The notes beneath the pieces were generated by a model. It saw only the letters and a program-made list of their open reading frames with translations. It was not told the DNA's origin and searched no databases. The position numbers were made by a program, and so were the translations under genes. From Dissulfurimicrobium hydrothermale (GTDB lineage Bacteria > Desulfobacterota > Dissulfuribacteria > Dissulfuribacterales > Sh68), in assembly GCF_022026155.1 (NCBI RefSeq), contig NZ_CP085041.1, forward strand, positions 1,644,306 to 1,708,305: a DNA stretch of 64,000 bases. The letters are read 5' to 3'. Of the stretch, positions 36,482-47,029 are shown one piece after another. Every line of letters begins with the position of its first letter. Position 1 is the first letter of the stretch.

Positions 36482-38395
36482 ATGAAAACGCCGTTTTTGC
36501 AGATCATAAGGGAAAGGGTTGTGCTCGGGGACGGGGCGATCGGTACATATCTCTATGAAAAGGGTGTGGATTATGGTGAAAATATTGACATATTAAACCT
36601 AGTTGAACCTAATCTGATATTTTCGGTCCATGAAGATTACATAAGGGCTGGTGCCGAGGTTATCGAGACCAATACATTCGGGGCAAACAGATTCAAGCTA
36701 AGGCCGAACAAGGGCTATGAAAACCGCGTCAGGGAGGTCAACCTTGCAGCCGCAGCCCTGGCATTAAAGGCCGCCGGAAAGGAGATATATGTTGCTGGAT
36801 CCGTGGGCCCTACCGGCATGGATTTCCCTCTTGACGAGGATATAACCAAAGAAGATGTGAAGGCGGCCTTTTTCGAACAGATAGCGGCCCTGCTGGAGGG
36901 CGGCGTCGATCTCCTTTTTATCGAGACATTCATCCATCTTGATGAACTCCTGATCGCCATAGAAGCAGCAAGAGACCTCTCAAGCGACATACCGATCGCG
37001 GCCCAGATGGTCTTCCCGACCCAGGGAAAGACGGCGCGTGGTCTAGACGCAATAGACTGTGCCGAGGCCGCAGCCGAAAAAGGCATCTCTATCTTTGGAT
37101 CTAACTGCGGCAGGGGCGTAAAGGCCACACTGCAGGCCATAGAAAGGCTCTCCACCCTTAAAGATCGTATACCTTTGTCCGCATTCCCCAATGCCGGCCT
37201 CCCTGAAATCATAGGGCAACGGACCGTCTATTCCGCCCAGCCAGCATATATAGCAAAATCCATCGTCGAGATGATAAAACTCGGCGCAAGACTTGTAGGA
37301 GGCTGCTGCGGCACAACGCCCGCCCATATCCATGAGTTTAAAAAGGCCCTTCATCTCAAAAAGAGCAATGCCTCGGCCCTTATCCCGCGGGCGATTTACG
37401 GCGGAGAAAAAGGCAGATCAACAGATCGCAAGGGCCTAGGGCGGGGCGGTATGTTGGAAAGTCTGAAGCCAGGCAGGATACCAATCCTGGTTGAACTTGA
37501 TCCGCCTCAACACCTCGATGCAGCAGGTACAATTGACGGGGCGAGGGTCTTATCCGAATCCGGCGCGGACGCCATAACCCTGGCCGAACATCCCCTTGCA
37601 ATCTTAAGGGCCGACAACCTCTCTCTGGCGCATCTGATCCGCACTGAAACAGGTATCCAGACAGTAGTACATCTTACCTGCAGAGACAGGAATGTCCTTG
37701 GACTGCAGAGCCAAATCATGGGCGCCCATCTCCTCGGTATAGAGGCGATTCTCGCCATAACTGGAGATCCAGCGTCATCCAGCGATCAGCCGGGGGCAAA
37801 TGGGGTCTTCGACCTGAACTCCATCGGCCTGATAAGGCTTATCAATCAATTCAATCAAGGCTACAATATGGCTGGCAGCCCTATGCGGAAAAAGACAAAT
37901 TTTTCCATCGGCGCAGCCTTCAGCTACAGACCATCGAGTCCTGGGCTTCAAATAAAGAGGCTGGAACAAAAGATAGCAAATGGCGCTCGTTTTGTAATGA
38001 CCCAACCGATATTCGACCTAGCCGATGCAGAGGCAATGATGGAGGCGGTGGCCTACCTCGGGGCCCCTATCTTTATAGGCGTGTTTCCCTTGCTCTCAGC
38101 CAGAAACGCCGATTTTCTACACAACGAAATACCGGGAATCACCATCCCATCCAATCTCAGAAAAACCTTGTGGAGCTATGAAAAGATCGACGACCAGCGA
38201 AAGGCGGCCATGGAATTTACAGAGACCCTTATAACAAAAATTGCGCCATGGGCGGATGGTCTTTACATAATAAGCCCATTAAACAAGTGGGAAGTATCCG
38301 CAAGGCTTGTAAAGATGATAAGAGATGCGAATTTCAAGGGAAGCGGTAGGGCCTTACAGCAACAAGGCCCTATCTTGCCACCATTGAGCGCATGA
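36482..38395 (+). CDS. Bifunctional homocysteine S-methyltransferase / methylenetetrahydrofolate reductase
   Basis: About 637 residues. The N-terminal half is a Zn-dependent homocysteine methyltransferase (GDGAIGTYLYEKG, ETNTFGANRFKL; Zn Cys in GSNCGRG and GGCCGTTPAHI). The C-terminal half, from about residue 335, is a MetF-type TIM barrel (LVELDPPQHLDA, LTCRDRNVLGLQSQ, AITGDPA, FVMTQPIFD). The same fusion is known in Bacillus YitJ. It joins reduction of methylene-THF to methionine formation or S-methyl salvage. It ends 26 bases inside the convergent PhoU-like gene. Confidence 0.92.
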   Translation: MKTPFLQIIRERVVLGDGAIGTYLYEKGVDYGENIDILNLVEPNLIFSVHEDYIRAGAEVIETNTFGANRFKLRPNKGYENRVREVNLAAAALALKAAGKEIYVAGSVGPTGMDFPLDEDITKEDVKAAFFEQIAALLEGGVDLLFIETFIHLDELLIAIEAARDLSSDIPIAAQMVFPTQGKTARGLDAIDCAEAAAEKGISIFGSNCGRGVKATLQAIERLSTLKDRIPLSAFPNAGLPEIIGQRTVYSAQPAYIAKSIVEMIKLGARLVGGCCGTTPAHIHEFKKALHLKKSNASALIPRAIYGGEKGRSTDRKGLGRGGMLESLKPGRIPILVELDPPQHLDAAGTIDGARVLSESGADAITLAEHPLAILRADNLSLAHLIRTETGIQTVVHLTCRDRNVLGLQSQIMGAHLLGIEAILAITGDPASSSDQPGANGVFDLNSIGLIRLINQFNQGYNMAGSPMRKKTNFSIGAAFSYRPSSPGLQIKRLEQKIANGARFVMTQPIFDLADAEAMMEAVAYLGAPIFIGVFPLLSARNADFLHNEIPGITIPSNLRKTLWSYEKIDDQRKAAMEFTETLITKIAPWADGLYIISPLNKWEVSARLVKMIRDANFKGSGRALQQQGPILPPLSA

Positions 38396-39758
38396 TGTCG
38401 GCGGCGTTTTCTGCACGATCAGCCGTCTTGCCGACAAGTTCCACCAGCTTTATGAGATAGAATGTCTGCAGAGGGTCCAGATCCAGTGTAAAGACCTCTT
38501 TTTTAAGCCCATGTTCCATGAGATCGGCCTCGTGCTCTTTAACCCTCAATTTATATATGTTTTCCTTGATATGCTTCCTGACATCTTCGTCACCTGTCTC
38601 AAAAAACGTGCGCGCGGCGTTTATAATCGGTGGAAGCATCTTTGTGACCTCAAGGCATTTATTCAGGAGGTCATCGAGGCCACTCCGCAAGACCAAAGGG
38701 ATTTCCATCTTTTTATATGTCAACCATTCAAGGACGTCTTCAGCCGTGTCGGCGATGGAATCCTGTTCATTAAGATATAGAAACAGTTCAAACTTATCTA
38801 TGGGCATAATGATGCCTTTTGGCAGATGGGCCCGCACATTGCGCTTTATCAGGTCGGCTGCATGCTCTATCTCGCTCACATCCGCGATCGCCTTTTTAAA
38901 GAGCTCTTCATCGTCATTTATATAGGCCGTCACGCCTGCCACGGCCTGCTCCATACACTGCACAACCTGCTTCGCATGGTTTTCGAGACATTCGAGCGGC
39001 TCGCGCCTCTTGCCCAGCTTGGCCGAACAAGTGCCTACCGCATCCACCTCAGAAAGACCGACTTCGCCTTCACTAGCGCCACCTACAGACAAAGGAAGCC
39101 CTTCGCCGTGACGGGCAAGCCTCCCCTCCACGAGAAAAATCACGTCCTCCGCAATATTAGTTGCAAGATCCGCGATCCTTTCGATATTAAGCGCAAGGAT
39201 TATATGATAGACGCCAGACCTTATATCGCTTTTATTCAGGCCCATAGATTCGATCTCTTCCTTAAGGACCAAGGCGTAGAGATCATCGACCTCCTTGTCC
39301 TTCTTAAGGACCTCGTAGGCCATGCCCGAATCGCTGTAGACAAAGGCGTTGATGCTACTTCCAAGCATCTTGATCGCTGAATTAGCCATGTCCTTCAAGG
39401 CTGAAGAGGAAAGATCTATAATATCAGACTTTCGAATCAGGGATACAAGCTGCTCGGCCATATTGACCGCATGATCTCCGACACGCTCCAACTGCTCGGC
39501 TATCTGCATGGCCGACGTCAGGAACCTCAAATCAACAGCCATAGGCTGTTGAAGCGCCAACGTCTTGAGGACGAAATTGTCTATGTCAAGTTCCATCTTG
39601 TCGATCTCGTGGTCAGCATCGATGACCTTGTCTGCAAGTTCGACATCTTGTTTCTGGCAGGCCAAAACCGCTGAACGCACAGCCTCTTCCACAAGACCTG
39701 ACATCTCAAGGAGCATATTTTTAATCGCTGTTATGTCACGCTTCATTCGTGTGGTCAT
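38370..39758 (-). CDS. PhoU-DUF47 fusion protein (phosphate regulation)
   Basis: About 462 residues. Residues 1 to about 215 form a PhoU domain of two three-helix bundles (LVEEAVRSAVLAC, EQLERVGDHAVNMAEQ, ERIADLATNIAEDV). After a short Gly-rich linker, residues about 250-462 match DUF47/PhoU-like proteins (EIEHAADLIKRNV, LNEQDSIADTAEDVLEW, KTADRAENAADIM). PhoU restrains the PhoR/Pst system; DUF47 proteins usually pair with Pit transporters. No phosphate transporter lies in the window. The metal-binding E-x3-D-type helices of both halves are visible. Confidence 0.85.
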   Translation of the reverse strand: MTTRMKRDITAIKNMLLEMSGLVEEAVRSAVLACQKQDVELADKVIDADHEIDKMELDIDNFVLKTLALQQPMAVDLRFLTSAMQIAEQLERVGDHAVNMAEQLVSLIRKSDIIDLSSSALKDMANSAIKMLGSSINAFVYSDSGMAYEVLKKDKEVDDLYALVLKEEIESMGLNKSDIRSGVYHIILALNIERIADLATNIAEDVIFLVEGRLARHGEGLPLSVGGASEGEVGLSEVDAVGTCSAKLGKRREPLECLENHAKQVVQCMEQAVAGVTAYINDDEELFKKAIADVSEIEHAADLIKRNVRAHLPKGIIMPIDKFELFLYLNEQDSIADTAEDVLEWLTYKKMEIPLVLRSGLDDLLNKCLEVTKMLPPIINAARTFFETGDEDVRKHIKENIYKLRVKEHEADLMEHGLKKEVFTLDLDPLQTFYLIKLVELVGKTADRAENAADIMRSMVAR

Positions 39759-39780
39759 AAAATACCCCTGGCCGTTGCCT

Positions 39781-40179
39781 TCAATTCTTTATTATTGCTG
39801 CAGCGTCAAATGCACAGATTATATGTTCTATCTCAGACCGTCCATCTCTGAAAAAATTGATTGCCAGCACATCGAAACGCACGTCCCTGTCAAGCCATCC
39901 GCGTCCCTGGAGGTAATGTTGAGCCGCCTTTAAAATCTGGCGCTGTTTCCGCAGTGTAACCGCCTCTTGAGGAAGCCCACAGCCCCGACCCCATCTTGCC
40001 TTAACCTCCACAAATACCAAAATATCTCCAATGGTCAAGACCAGATCTATCTCTCCACAGGAGACGCGATAGTTCCTTTCAAGGACAGTATAGCCCTTTT
40101 TAATAAAAAAATCCGCAGCAAGCTTCTCTGCCAATATGCCTGCATCCCTCGATGAGTCAGGCCTTAAGCCAGTCTTCAT
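39781..40179 (-). CDS. YraN/UPF0102 family nuclease-like protein
   Basis: About 132 residues. Restriction-endonuclease-like core: AEKLAADFFIKKGYTVLERNYR, GEIDLVLTIGDILVFVEVKAR (the D-E-V-K triad) and RFDVLAI. Biological role is not settled. It overlaps the start of rnhB by four bases and follows it, as in many bacteria. Confidence 0.9.
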   Translation of the reverse strand: MKTGLRPDSSRDAGILAEKLAADFFIKKGYTVLERNYRVSCGEIDLVLTIGDILVFVEVKARWGRGCGLPQEAVTLRKQRQILKAAQHYLQGRGWLDRDVRFDVLAINFFRDGRSEIEHIICAFDAAAIIKN

Positions 40180-40889
40180 GAAAGATCATGGTCAGTTTCT
40201 GTAAAGAACTCCCTGACCCCCTTGAACGTCCTACGGTGCATCGGACAGGGACCATAGAGTTTTAGAGCGCAAATATGCCCCCTCGTTGGATAACCTTTGT
40301 GCCTGGCGAAGTCATATTGCGGATATTTAGAAGACAATCTCTCCATGATCGTATCCCTTAAGACCTTTGCAATTATCGACGCTGCAGCAATGGTGAAGGA
40401 ACGGCTGTCTCCCTTGACTATTGTCTTTTGAGGCAATGGATAAGGTATAGGCTGATTCCCGTCGATAAGCAGGACACCGGGCCTAATCCTCAGTCTATCT
40501 ACAGCTATAGCCATCGCCTTGAGACTGGCCCTGAGGACATTGATCCTATCTATCTCGTCAGGCCAGACTACGCCAGTGGCTATCGCACTTGCAGCCTTCC
40601 TTATAAATCCTTCAACTGCTATCCGCCCATTCGACGTAAGGACCTTCGAATCCCTTACCTCAGGTATAAAGGAACCGCGTGGAAATACAACTGCTGCAGC
40701 CACCACCGGCCCTGCAAGGCAACCCCTCCCCACCTCGTCAACCCCTGCAACAGGTCCAAGACCGATGGTCTGCATTGAATTCTCAAAAAAAAGGGGATCA
40801 TTGAGGTCATCACAGGCGACAGACAGGCCACTACCCCGAAGTCCCTCACTCAAGAATAGCCCGCGACATCCGGAATGACTTGTAGCCAT
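40176..40889 (-). CDS. rnhB: Ribonuclease HII
   Basis: About 237 residues. Removes RNA from RNA-DNA hybrids and misincorporated ribonucleotides. Active-site signatures are GVDEVGRGCLAGPVVAAAVVFP (Asp-Glu), VLLIDGNQPIP and IAAASIIAKVLRD, then HKGYPTRGH. The N-terminal 35 residues before the DPLFFENS segment are less conserved, so the true start may be further in. It follows rplS by 18 bases. Confidence 0.93.
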   Translation of the reverse strand: MATSHSGCRGLFLSEGLRGSGLSVACDDLNDPLFFENSMQTIGLGPVAGVDEVGRGCLAGPVVAAAVVFPRGSFIPEVRDSKVLTSNGRIAVEGFIRKAASAIATGVVWPDEIDRINVLRASLKAMAIAVDRLRIRPGVLLIDGNQPIPYPLPQKTIVKGDSRSFTIAAASIIAKVLRDTIMERLSSKYPQYDFARHKGYPTRGHICALKLYGPCPMHRRTFKGVREFFTETDHDLS

Positions 40890-40907
40890 AACTAAAGATA
40901 AAAGGCC

Positions 40908-41255
40908 TTATCGCCGACAGACCTTCTGTTTGGCCGCCTTGCCCTTGAGATTTCTGAGATAAAAGAGTTTAGAGCGACCATGGCGCCCCTTAGAGGTGAC
41001 CTCTATCTTCTCTATGCGCGGCGAATGTATGGGGAATATACGTTCAACACCAACTCCATAGGAGATTTTTCTTACAGTGCATGTCTCATTGAGGCCGCTC
41101 CCCTTCCTACTGATAACCACGCCCTCAAATATTTGAATACGCTCCCTTTCCTCAGTCTCCTGTATCTTCACATGAACGCGCACAGTGTCTCCAGCCCTGA
41201 ATGGCGGGATGTCCATACGCATCTCTTCAAGCTCCAATCTTCTAACGATTTCCAT
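40908..41255 (-). CDS. rplS: Ribosomal protein bL19
   Basis: 115 residues, standard size. Typical segments: [22 protein letters not shown]-like stretch, [33 protein letters not shown] and [14 protein letters not shown]. Belongs to the conserved trmD-rplS-rnhB gene order. Confidence 0.96.
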   Translation of the reverse strand: MEIVRRLELEEMRMDIPPFRAGDTVRVHVKIQETEERERIQIFEGVVISRKGSGLNETCTVRKISYGVGVERIFPIHSPRIEKIEVTSKGRHGRSKLFYLRNLKGKAAKQKVCRR

Positions 41256-41330
41256 CTGTTTCCTCCTGGCTGACTTAATTTTTTGACATCCACCAATTCA
41301 TAAAAAGATTAAAAATATACCATCAAAAGG

Positions 41331-41894
41331 CTATATGTCCATATAGTTTGAAAATAGCCTGTCAAGGGCTATGGCCGCAGCACTTCTTACGGAAAGATGA
41401 TTATATCCGGCTACACCTTCTATGGGCGCCAATGCACCATCAACCAGATCGAACACCTCAGGGGCAAGACCAAAAGCGGTCCCAAAGATCAAGAGGAGAT
41501 TGAACCCTTTATCCCGAAGCTTCTCCCTTAAAGACCTCCATCCTATGGAACCAATGACCTCTCGGGCCGTAGTTGCATAGACCACCGGACGCCCGCCTGT
41601 CTTGAGAGCAATATCATCACAAACGTCTTTCAAGGAACCAGCCACCCTTACTAATTCGAGGGCCGTCCGTCTATCAGGACTTATCGCCGATCCGACGCCG
41701 TCAGACCAGTGCCTTACCAATTCCTTGACCAATGCCTGCTGCTCGCCGACAGGTGTCACGACATAATAACCATCCACGCCATAAGTCATTGAAGCCCTTG
41801 CTATATCATGTATATCTAGATTGGTCACTGCAGAGACTATAACCTCACCTCTACGGTTTAAAACAGGATAATGGACAAGAGCGAGATGGATCAC
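41331..41894 (-). CDS. SPOUT-type RNA methyltransferase-like protein (Methyltrn_RNA_4 family)
   Basis: About 187 residues. Segments LALVHYPVLNRRGEVIVSAVTNLDIHDIAR and LLIFGTAFGLAPEVFD with a closing YNHLSVRSAAAIALDRL are typical of the family found next to trmD in Desulfobacterota and relatives. A SAM-dependent SPOUT knot is inferred from family knowledge; the target RNA is unknown. Its start overlaps the trmD stop by four bases. Confidence 0.85.
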   Translation of the reverse strand: MIHLALVHYPVLNRRGEVIVSAVTNLDIHDIARASMTYGVDGYYVVTPVGEQQALVKELVRHWSDGVGSAISPDRRTALELVRVAGSLKDVCDDIALKTGGRPVVYATTAREVIGSIGWRSLREKLRDKGFNLLLIFGTAFGLAPEVFDLVDGALAPIEGVAGYNHLSVRSAAAIALDRLFSNYMDI

Positions 41895-42628
41895 CTGCCT
41901 CTCCAGCCGATCTTATTCAAGAAGACCATGTCTTCTTCATTAAGTCTCGCCTTGGCAAGCATGTCAGGCCTTTTCTCCATAGTCAAGGCCAACGATTGCT
42001 CCCTGCGCCACCTCGCAATCCTGGCGTGGTCGCCTGAAATAAGCACCTCGGGCGTCTTGATCCCCATATATTCAAGAGGCCGCGTATACTGAGGATATTC
42101 CAACAATCCATCGCTGAATGAATCTTTACATGCCGATGTTTCGCAACCCAACACACCAGGTATTAACCTGCTCAGAACATCAATAACCACAAGAGCGGCA
42201 GGCTCACCCCCCGATAGGATATAGTCCCCGATCGACAACTCAATATCTGCAAGGCATCTATGAATGCGTTCGTCAACCCCTTCATAACGGCCGCAAATGA
42301 ACACGAGCCTTTCCATGTCAGCCAATTCACAGGCAAAGGCATGATCGAGCACCCTGCCTCTTGGACTTAAGAGCAACACCTTCGGCAACGGGGGTTCCGA
42401 CCTAAGCATCTTAACCGCCCTAAATATAGGCTCCGGCTTCAATACCATCCCCTCGCCACCGCCATATGGTCTGTCGTCTACCGTTCGGTGCCGGTCAAGG
42501 GCAAAATCCCTTAAATTGACAATCCTAACCTTTACGATCCCGCGCTCGATCGCCCTGCCAAGTACGCCTTCGCGCAAGGGAGAACTGAAAAACTCGGGAA
42601 AGATAGTCAAGATATCAAAGAGCATCAA
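41891..42628 (-). CDS. trmD: tRNA (guanine-37-N1)-methyltransferase TrmD
   Basis: About 245 residues. SPOUT motifs VDDRPYGGGEGMVLKPEPI, LLSPRGRVLDHAFACELA, FICGRYEGVDERI and the knot-forming LSIGDYILSGGEPAALVVIDVLSRLIPGVLG are intact. Methylates G37 next to the anticodon and prevents +1 slippage. Preceded by rimM (12 bases). Confidence 0.96.
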   Translation of the reverse strand: MMLFDILTIFPEFFSSPLREGVLGRAIERGIVKVRIVNLRDFALDRHRTVDDRPYGGGEGMVLKPEPIFRAVKMLRSEPPLPKVLLLSPRGRVLDHAFACELADMERLVFICGRYEGVDERIHRCLADIELSIGDYILSGGEPAALVVIDVLSRLIPGVLGCETSACKDSFSDGLLEYPQYTRPLEYMGIKTPEVLISGDHARIARWRREQSLALTMEKRPDMLAKARLNEEDMVFLNKIGWRGR

Positions 42629-42640
42629 ATTATTTCTTGA

Positions 42641-43174
42641 TTATCCTAAGTCGTCCAAAAGTCCACTAATCAAAGCAACTTTTATTATACCGGCCTCCAA
42701 GTCTATCTCCTTGACTACATCTTTAATGGCTGGTATCAAGACATCTTTCCCGGATGTCTTGACGACATAGACATCGTTTGCGCCCGTCTCAATGATGTCA
42801 GACACCACCCCGAGCCTTCCGCCATCAAAAGTCATAACCTGAAGACCTATTATCTCATGCCAATAATACTCGCCTTCGGGCAGTTTGGGCAGTTTCACCT
42901 TTTCCAAAAAAAGTTCGAGACCTACGAGCCCTTCTGCCTGACCCCTATCCTTAATACCCTCGATACCCAGGATCACCCTGGCTGAATCAGCAAACCTAGC
43001 AGTCTTTATATTTAAAGAACCTATCCACTTTGCGGCGCCGCGAATCAAAAATATCTTTTGATCAAAAAAAATACCCTTATCTCTCACATAAGGATAGACT
43101 TGGACCTCTCCCTTGTTGCCATGCGCCTTTGTTATCTTGCCCACGGCGACCACTTGGGACAAATCCACCTCCAT
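42641..43174 (-). CDS. rimM: 16S rRNA processing protein RimM
   Basis: About 177 residues. The N-terminal beta-barrel (VAVGKITKAHGNKGEVQVYP) and PRC-barrel (GEYYWHEIIGLQV, GANDVYVVKTSGKDVLIPAIKDVVKEID) are typical. It binds uS19 and helps 30S maturation. Three bases separate it from the khpA stop. Confidence 0.94.
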   Translation of the reverse strand: MEVDLSQVVAVGKITKAHGNKGEVQVYPYVRDKGIFFDQKIFLIRGAAKWIGSLNIKTARFADSARVILGIEGIKDRGQAEGLVGLELFLEKVKLPKLPEGEYYWHEIIGLQVMTFDGGRLGVVSDIIETGANDVYVVKTSGKDVLIPAIKDVVKEIDLEAGIIKVALISGLLDDLG

Positions 43175-43177
43175 AAA

Positions 43178-43408
43178 CTACTCAAGTATCTCGAGCACGG
43201 ATTTCCTTTTCAGCTTGGCAGACGCAGCACTCAATATAGTCCTGATGGCCCTAGCTGTACGACCCTGTCGGCCTATCACCTTGCCAAGATCGTCTCTGGC
43301 CACCCTTAATTCGATGACCGCCGTCTGTGCACCCTCGATCTCATTTACCTGAACGGCCTCTGGATTATCAACCAACGCCTTTACAATATATTCAATCAAG
43401 TCTTTCAC
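43178..43408 (-). CDS. khpA: KH-domain RNA-binding protein KhpA
   Basis: 76 residues, one KH domain with the GxxG loop in [18 protein letters not shown]. Usual neighbour of rpsP and rimM. In firmicutes the homologue works with KhpB in RNA binding; here only its position is known. Confidence 0.92.
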   Translation of the reverse strand: MKDLIEYIVKALVDNPEAVQVNEIEGAQTAVIELRVARDDLGKVIGRQGRTARAIRTILSAASAKLKRKSVLEILE

Positions 43409-43491
43409 TCAGCACCTCTCAAGAAGAGATATGACCGACGACTGGACGCCATCTTATCCCTAATCCAAGACGCCCTAAACAGGAACGGCCC

Positions 43492-43731
43492 TCAGGCCTT
43501 TCGCCCTTTCAATAGATTGCCAACCGTTCCACTTGTCTGGGCACCCTGACCAAGCCAATATCCAAGCCTCTGGGTATTTATCTTAAAATCAAACGGATCC
43601 TTGAGTGGGTCATACGTACCCAAGATCTCGAGGAACCTTCCGTCACGTTTTGCACTCGATTCAGCCGCCACCACCCTGTAAAAGGGTCTTTTTTTGCGGC
43701 CGCATCTTGTCAATCGTATCTTTACAGCCAT
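43492..43731 (-). CDS. rpsP: Ribosomal protein bS16
   Basis: 79 residues; [25 protein letters not shown] and GTYDPLKDP are diagnostic. Preceded by AAGGAGG at good distance. Lies between ffh and khpA in the standard order. Confidence 0.96.
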   Translation of the reverse strand: MAVKIRLTRCGRKKRPFYRVVAAESSAKRDGRFLEILGTYDPLKDPFDFKINTQRLGYWLGQGAQTSGTVGNLLKGRKA

Positions 43732-43790
43732 ATATACCTCCTTATTGATTTAAGACCTCATCCACTGCGCATCAGAACTGCATGCTTTTT

Positions 43791-45122
43791 TTAAAATGGG
43801 GGAGCCCCTTTTGAAAAGCCCCTGAATCTCGTCCTTTTCATTTTTTTAAGCATTTTTTGCATCTCTGCATAATTTTTGAGAAGGGCATTTACGTCTTGTA
43901 CCGTTGTACCGCTACCAGCGGCTATTCGTCTACGACGGCTAGCATTTATTATGGTATAGTCACGCCGCTCTTTAGGGGTCATAGAGTCTATAATCGCCTC
44001 AATGCGGACGAGTTCTTTCTCATCAGGTGCAAAGTTCTTAAGCTGTTTTATCTTATTGAGGCCAGGGATCATGGAAATAATCTGTTCGATACTCCCCATT
44101 TTCTTCACCTGCCTGAGCTGTTCCCTGAAATCTTCAAGCGTGAAGGTATCCTTTTTGAGTTTGCTCTGAAACTCAAATGCCTTTTTCTGATCTATGGTCT
44201 CTCTTGCCTTTTCGATCAAGGTAAGAACATCGCCCATACCAAGTATACGATTTGCCATGCGGTCCGGATGAAACGGCTCGATGGCGTCAAGCTTTTCGCC
44301 AACACCCACAAACTTTATGGGCTTTCCCGTAACCGCCTGTATAGACAATGCCGCTCCACCTCTGGCGTCGCCCTCTAGTTTTGTAAGAATCACACCGGTT
44401 ATGGAGAGCGTCTCGTCGAATTTCTTGGCCATATTTACCGCGTCTTGGCCGGTCATGGCATCGGCCACCAGGAGGATCTCCTGAGGCGACAGGACGTTTT
44501 TTATATCTCTCAGCTCCTGCATCAGGGCCTCATCGATATGTAGTCTACCGGCCGTATCTATTAAAACGGTATCTTTGTGTGCCGCATCTGCCATCAAGAC
44601 CGCCTGTCTTGCTATCTCAACCGGAGACTGTGAGGCGTTTGATGGATACACATCTATCTTGAGTTGGGCACCTAAGGCCTTGAGCTGTTCTATAGCCGCC
44701 GGCCTGTAAACATCAGCAGGTACCAGATATGGCCTCCTGCCCTTTGCCCGCAACCAACGGGCTAGCTTTGCCGCAGTTGTGGTTTTGCCTGAACCCTGAA
44801 GGCCCACAAGGAGTATAACGGCTGGCTGACGCCCGGCCAAATTAAGCCCCTGATTGTGGCCGCCCAGCAGGCTGACCAGCTCGTCACGGACTATCTTGAT
44901 CACCTGCTGGGCAGGGGTAAGGCTCTCCATCACATCCTGCCCAACAGCCCTTTCCTTGATCCTTGAGATGAAATCCTTAACCACCCTGAAGTTCACATCT
45001 GCTTCAAGGAGGGCAAGGCGCACCTCACGAAGTCCTTCCTGGATGTTCTCTTCAGAGAGCTTCCCATGGCCCTTGAGGCGCTTGAAAATCAGATTCAACC
45101 GTTCGCTCAGGCTGTCAAACAT
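43791..45122 (-). CDS. ffh: Signal recognition particle protein Ffh
   Basis: About 443 residues. N domain, GTPase G domain (GLQGSGKTTTAAKLA, DTAGRLHIDEALM, TKLEGDARGGAAL) and the Met-rich M domain (GSIEQIISMIPGL, RRRRIAAGSGTTVQDVNALLKNY). Co-translational membrane targeting with 4.5S RNA and FtsY. The ATG at 45122 (MFDSLSERL) is the family start; a TTG five codons earlier is possible but unlikely. Confidence 0.96.
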   Translation of the reverse strand: MFDSLSERLNLIFKRLKGHGKLSEENIQEGLREVRLALLEADVNFRVVKDFISRIKERAVGQDVMESLTPAQQVIKIVRDELVSLLGGHNQGLNLAGRQPAVILLVGLQGSGKTTTAAKLARWLRAKGRRPYLVPADVYRPAAIEQLKALGAQLKIDVYPSNASQSPVEIARQAVLMADAAHKDTVLIDTAGRLHIDEALMQELRDIKNVLSPQEILLVADAMTGQDAVNMAKKFDETLSITGVILTKLEGDARGGAALSIQAVTGKPIKFVGVGEKLDAIEPFHPDRMANRILGMGDVLTLIEKARETIDQKKAFEFQSKLKKDTFTLEDFREQLRQVKKMGSIEQIISMIPGLNKIKQLKNFAPDEKELVRIEAIIDSMTPKERRDYTIINASRRRRIAAGSGTTVQDVNALLKNYAEMQKMLKKMKRTRFRGFSKGAPPF

Positions 45123-45217
45123 ATGTCCACATACCAATCTTCAACTTTAATATAAAATCAAATTAAATTACTTAACCAAGAGATATATGTCAATGTTAAG
45201 TTTTCGTCCCAAACCTT

Positions 45218-47023
45218 TCAAAGCTGTCGTCTCTTCGGTCTATCGTTTGCCTTTAGTATGCGTTTTCTGAGACGTATATTGCAAGGGGTCACCTCCACAA
45301 ACTCATCCGCCGATATCCATTCAAGCGCACGCTCAAGCGTCATCGCTACAGGCGGAATGAGGCGCAATGCCTCATCCGAACCCGATGCCCTCATATTCGT
45401 AAGCTTCTTCTCCTTGGTTACATTGACATCGAGATCATTTCCTTTGCTGTTTTCCCCGACTATCATGCCTTCATAGACATCTATGCCGGGACCTAAAAAC
45501 AATGCACCACGCGGCTGTATGTGGTAAAGGGCATAGGTCGTGGTCCTGCCAGGCCGGTCTGCAACCAATGCACCGGAGGTACGCTCCGGCATATGGCCCT
45601 GCCAAGGTTTATAGCCGTTGAAAAGGCTGTTCATGATACCTGAGCCCTTGGTATCTGTAAGGAATTGTGACCTGTAGCCTATAAGACCCCTCGAGGGTAT
45701 TTCAAACTCCAGTCTGGCCCTGCCGTGACCGTGATTTGTCATCTTTATCATTCTGCCGCGCCGCGGCCCTAATCCCTGGGTCACCACACCGATAAACTCT
45801 TCAGGGCAATCCACAACAACAAGCTCCATCGGTTCATACATAACGCCGTCTATCTCTTTCGTAAGTATCTCAGGCCTTGAGACACTCAGTTCATAGCCTT
45901 CCCTGCGCATGGTCTCAATAAGGATTGCAAGCTGCAGCTCTCCGCGCCCCTTTACCCTGAATGCATCCATGGCAAGGGGTTCAAGCTTGAGGCTTACGTT
46001 ATGCAGCATCTCCTTTTCAAGACGCATCCTAAGATGCCTGGATGTGACATATGATCCGTCTCTGCCTGCAAACGGCGACGTATTCACAGAAAAGACCATG
46101 GCGATCGTGGGCTCATCTACGACGATGCGCTTCATGGGCGTAGGCCGTTCGAGGTCGACAAGGCTGTCTCCTATAGAGACCTCTTCTATACCGGAAACAG
46201 CTACTATATCGCCGGCCATGGCCTCGCCCACCTCAATCCTTCTAAGGCCGTCGTGGCTGTAGATAAGACCGGCCTTGACTTGGATGAGGCTATCCTCACG
46301 TGCCAAACCTATTACGCTGCCAGCCTTCAGTCTGCCGTTGAAGATGCGCCCAACGGCGAGCTTCCCCACAAAGCTACTATATTCAAGGTTCGTGATGAGC
46401 ATCTGTAGAGGGACCCCTGGATCACCGGAAGGGGGTGGAATGGTCTTTATTATTTCGTCAAATAAGGGCTTGAGATCATCTGGATCGCCGCCCATTTCTT
46501 TCAAGGCAAAGCCTTTTTTTGCATTCGTATAAAGCACAGGGAAATCCAACTGTTCATCCGTGGCATCAAGGTCGATAAAAAGATCGTAGATCTCATTTAA
46601 GACCTCGCCCGGCCTGGCGTCAGAACGGTCGATCTTGTTTATGACAACGATAGGCGGAAGCCCTAATTCGAGGGCTTTCTTAAGGACATAGCGCGTCTGG
46701 GGAAGCGGTCCCTCCGCCGCATCGACCAGCAGGATGACCCCGTCGACCATCTGGAGCGTGCGCTCCACTTCTCCGCCGAAATCCGCATGACCTGGGGTAT
46801 CGACGATATTTATTTTTATGCCCCCATAATGAATTGCGGTATTTTTGGCAAGGATCGTAATCCCTCGTTCACGTTCAAGGATGTTTGAGTCCATCACACG
46901 CTCCTCGACCAGCTGATTCTCCCTAAAGACCCCACTCTGCCAAAGCATGGCGTCTACAAGTGTAGTCTTACCGTGGTCGACATGGGCTATAATCGCCACA
47001 TTCCTGTAAGGAAGTCCACTCAT
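45218..47023 (-). CDS. typA: Ribosome-binding GTPase TypA/BipA
   Basis: 601 residues. G motifs [51 protein letters not shown]; then EF-G-like domains and the TypA-specific C-terminus ([35 protein letters not shown]). Needed for 50S assembly under stress or low temperature. The slipin gene lies six bases upstream. Confidence 0.95.
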   Translation of the reverse strand: MSGLPYRNVAIIAHVDHGKTTLVDAMLWQSGVFRENQLVEERVMDSNILERERGITILAKNTAIHYGGIKINIVDTPGHADFGGEVERTLQMVDGVILLVDAAEGPLPQTRYVLKKALELGLPPIVVINKIDRSDARPGEVLNEIYDLFIDLDATDEQLDFPVLYTNAKKGFALKEMGGDPDDLKPLFDEIIKTIPPPSGDPGVPLQMLITNLEYSSFVGKLAVGRIFNGRLKAGSVIGLAREDSLIQVKAGLIYSHDGLRRIEVGEAMAGDIVAVSGIEEVSIGDSLVDLERPTPMKRIVVDEPTIAMVFSVNTSPFAGRDGSYVTSRHLRMRLEKEMLHNVSLKLEPLAMDAFRVKGRGELQLAILIETMRREGYELSVSRPEILTKEIDGVMYEPMELVVVDCPEEFIGVVTQGLGPRRGRMIKMTNHGHGRARLEFEIPSRGLIGYRSQFLTDTKGSGIMNSLFNGYKPWQGHMPERTSGALVADRPGRTTTYALYHIQPRGALFLGPGIDVYEGMIVGENSKGNDLDVNVTKEKKLTNMRASGSDEALRLIPPVAMTLERALEWISADEFVEVTPCNIRLRKRILKANDRPKRRQL

Positions 47024-47029
47024 AATCTT

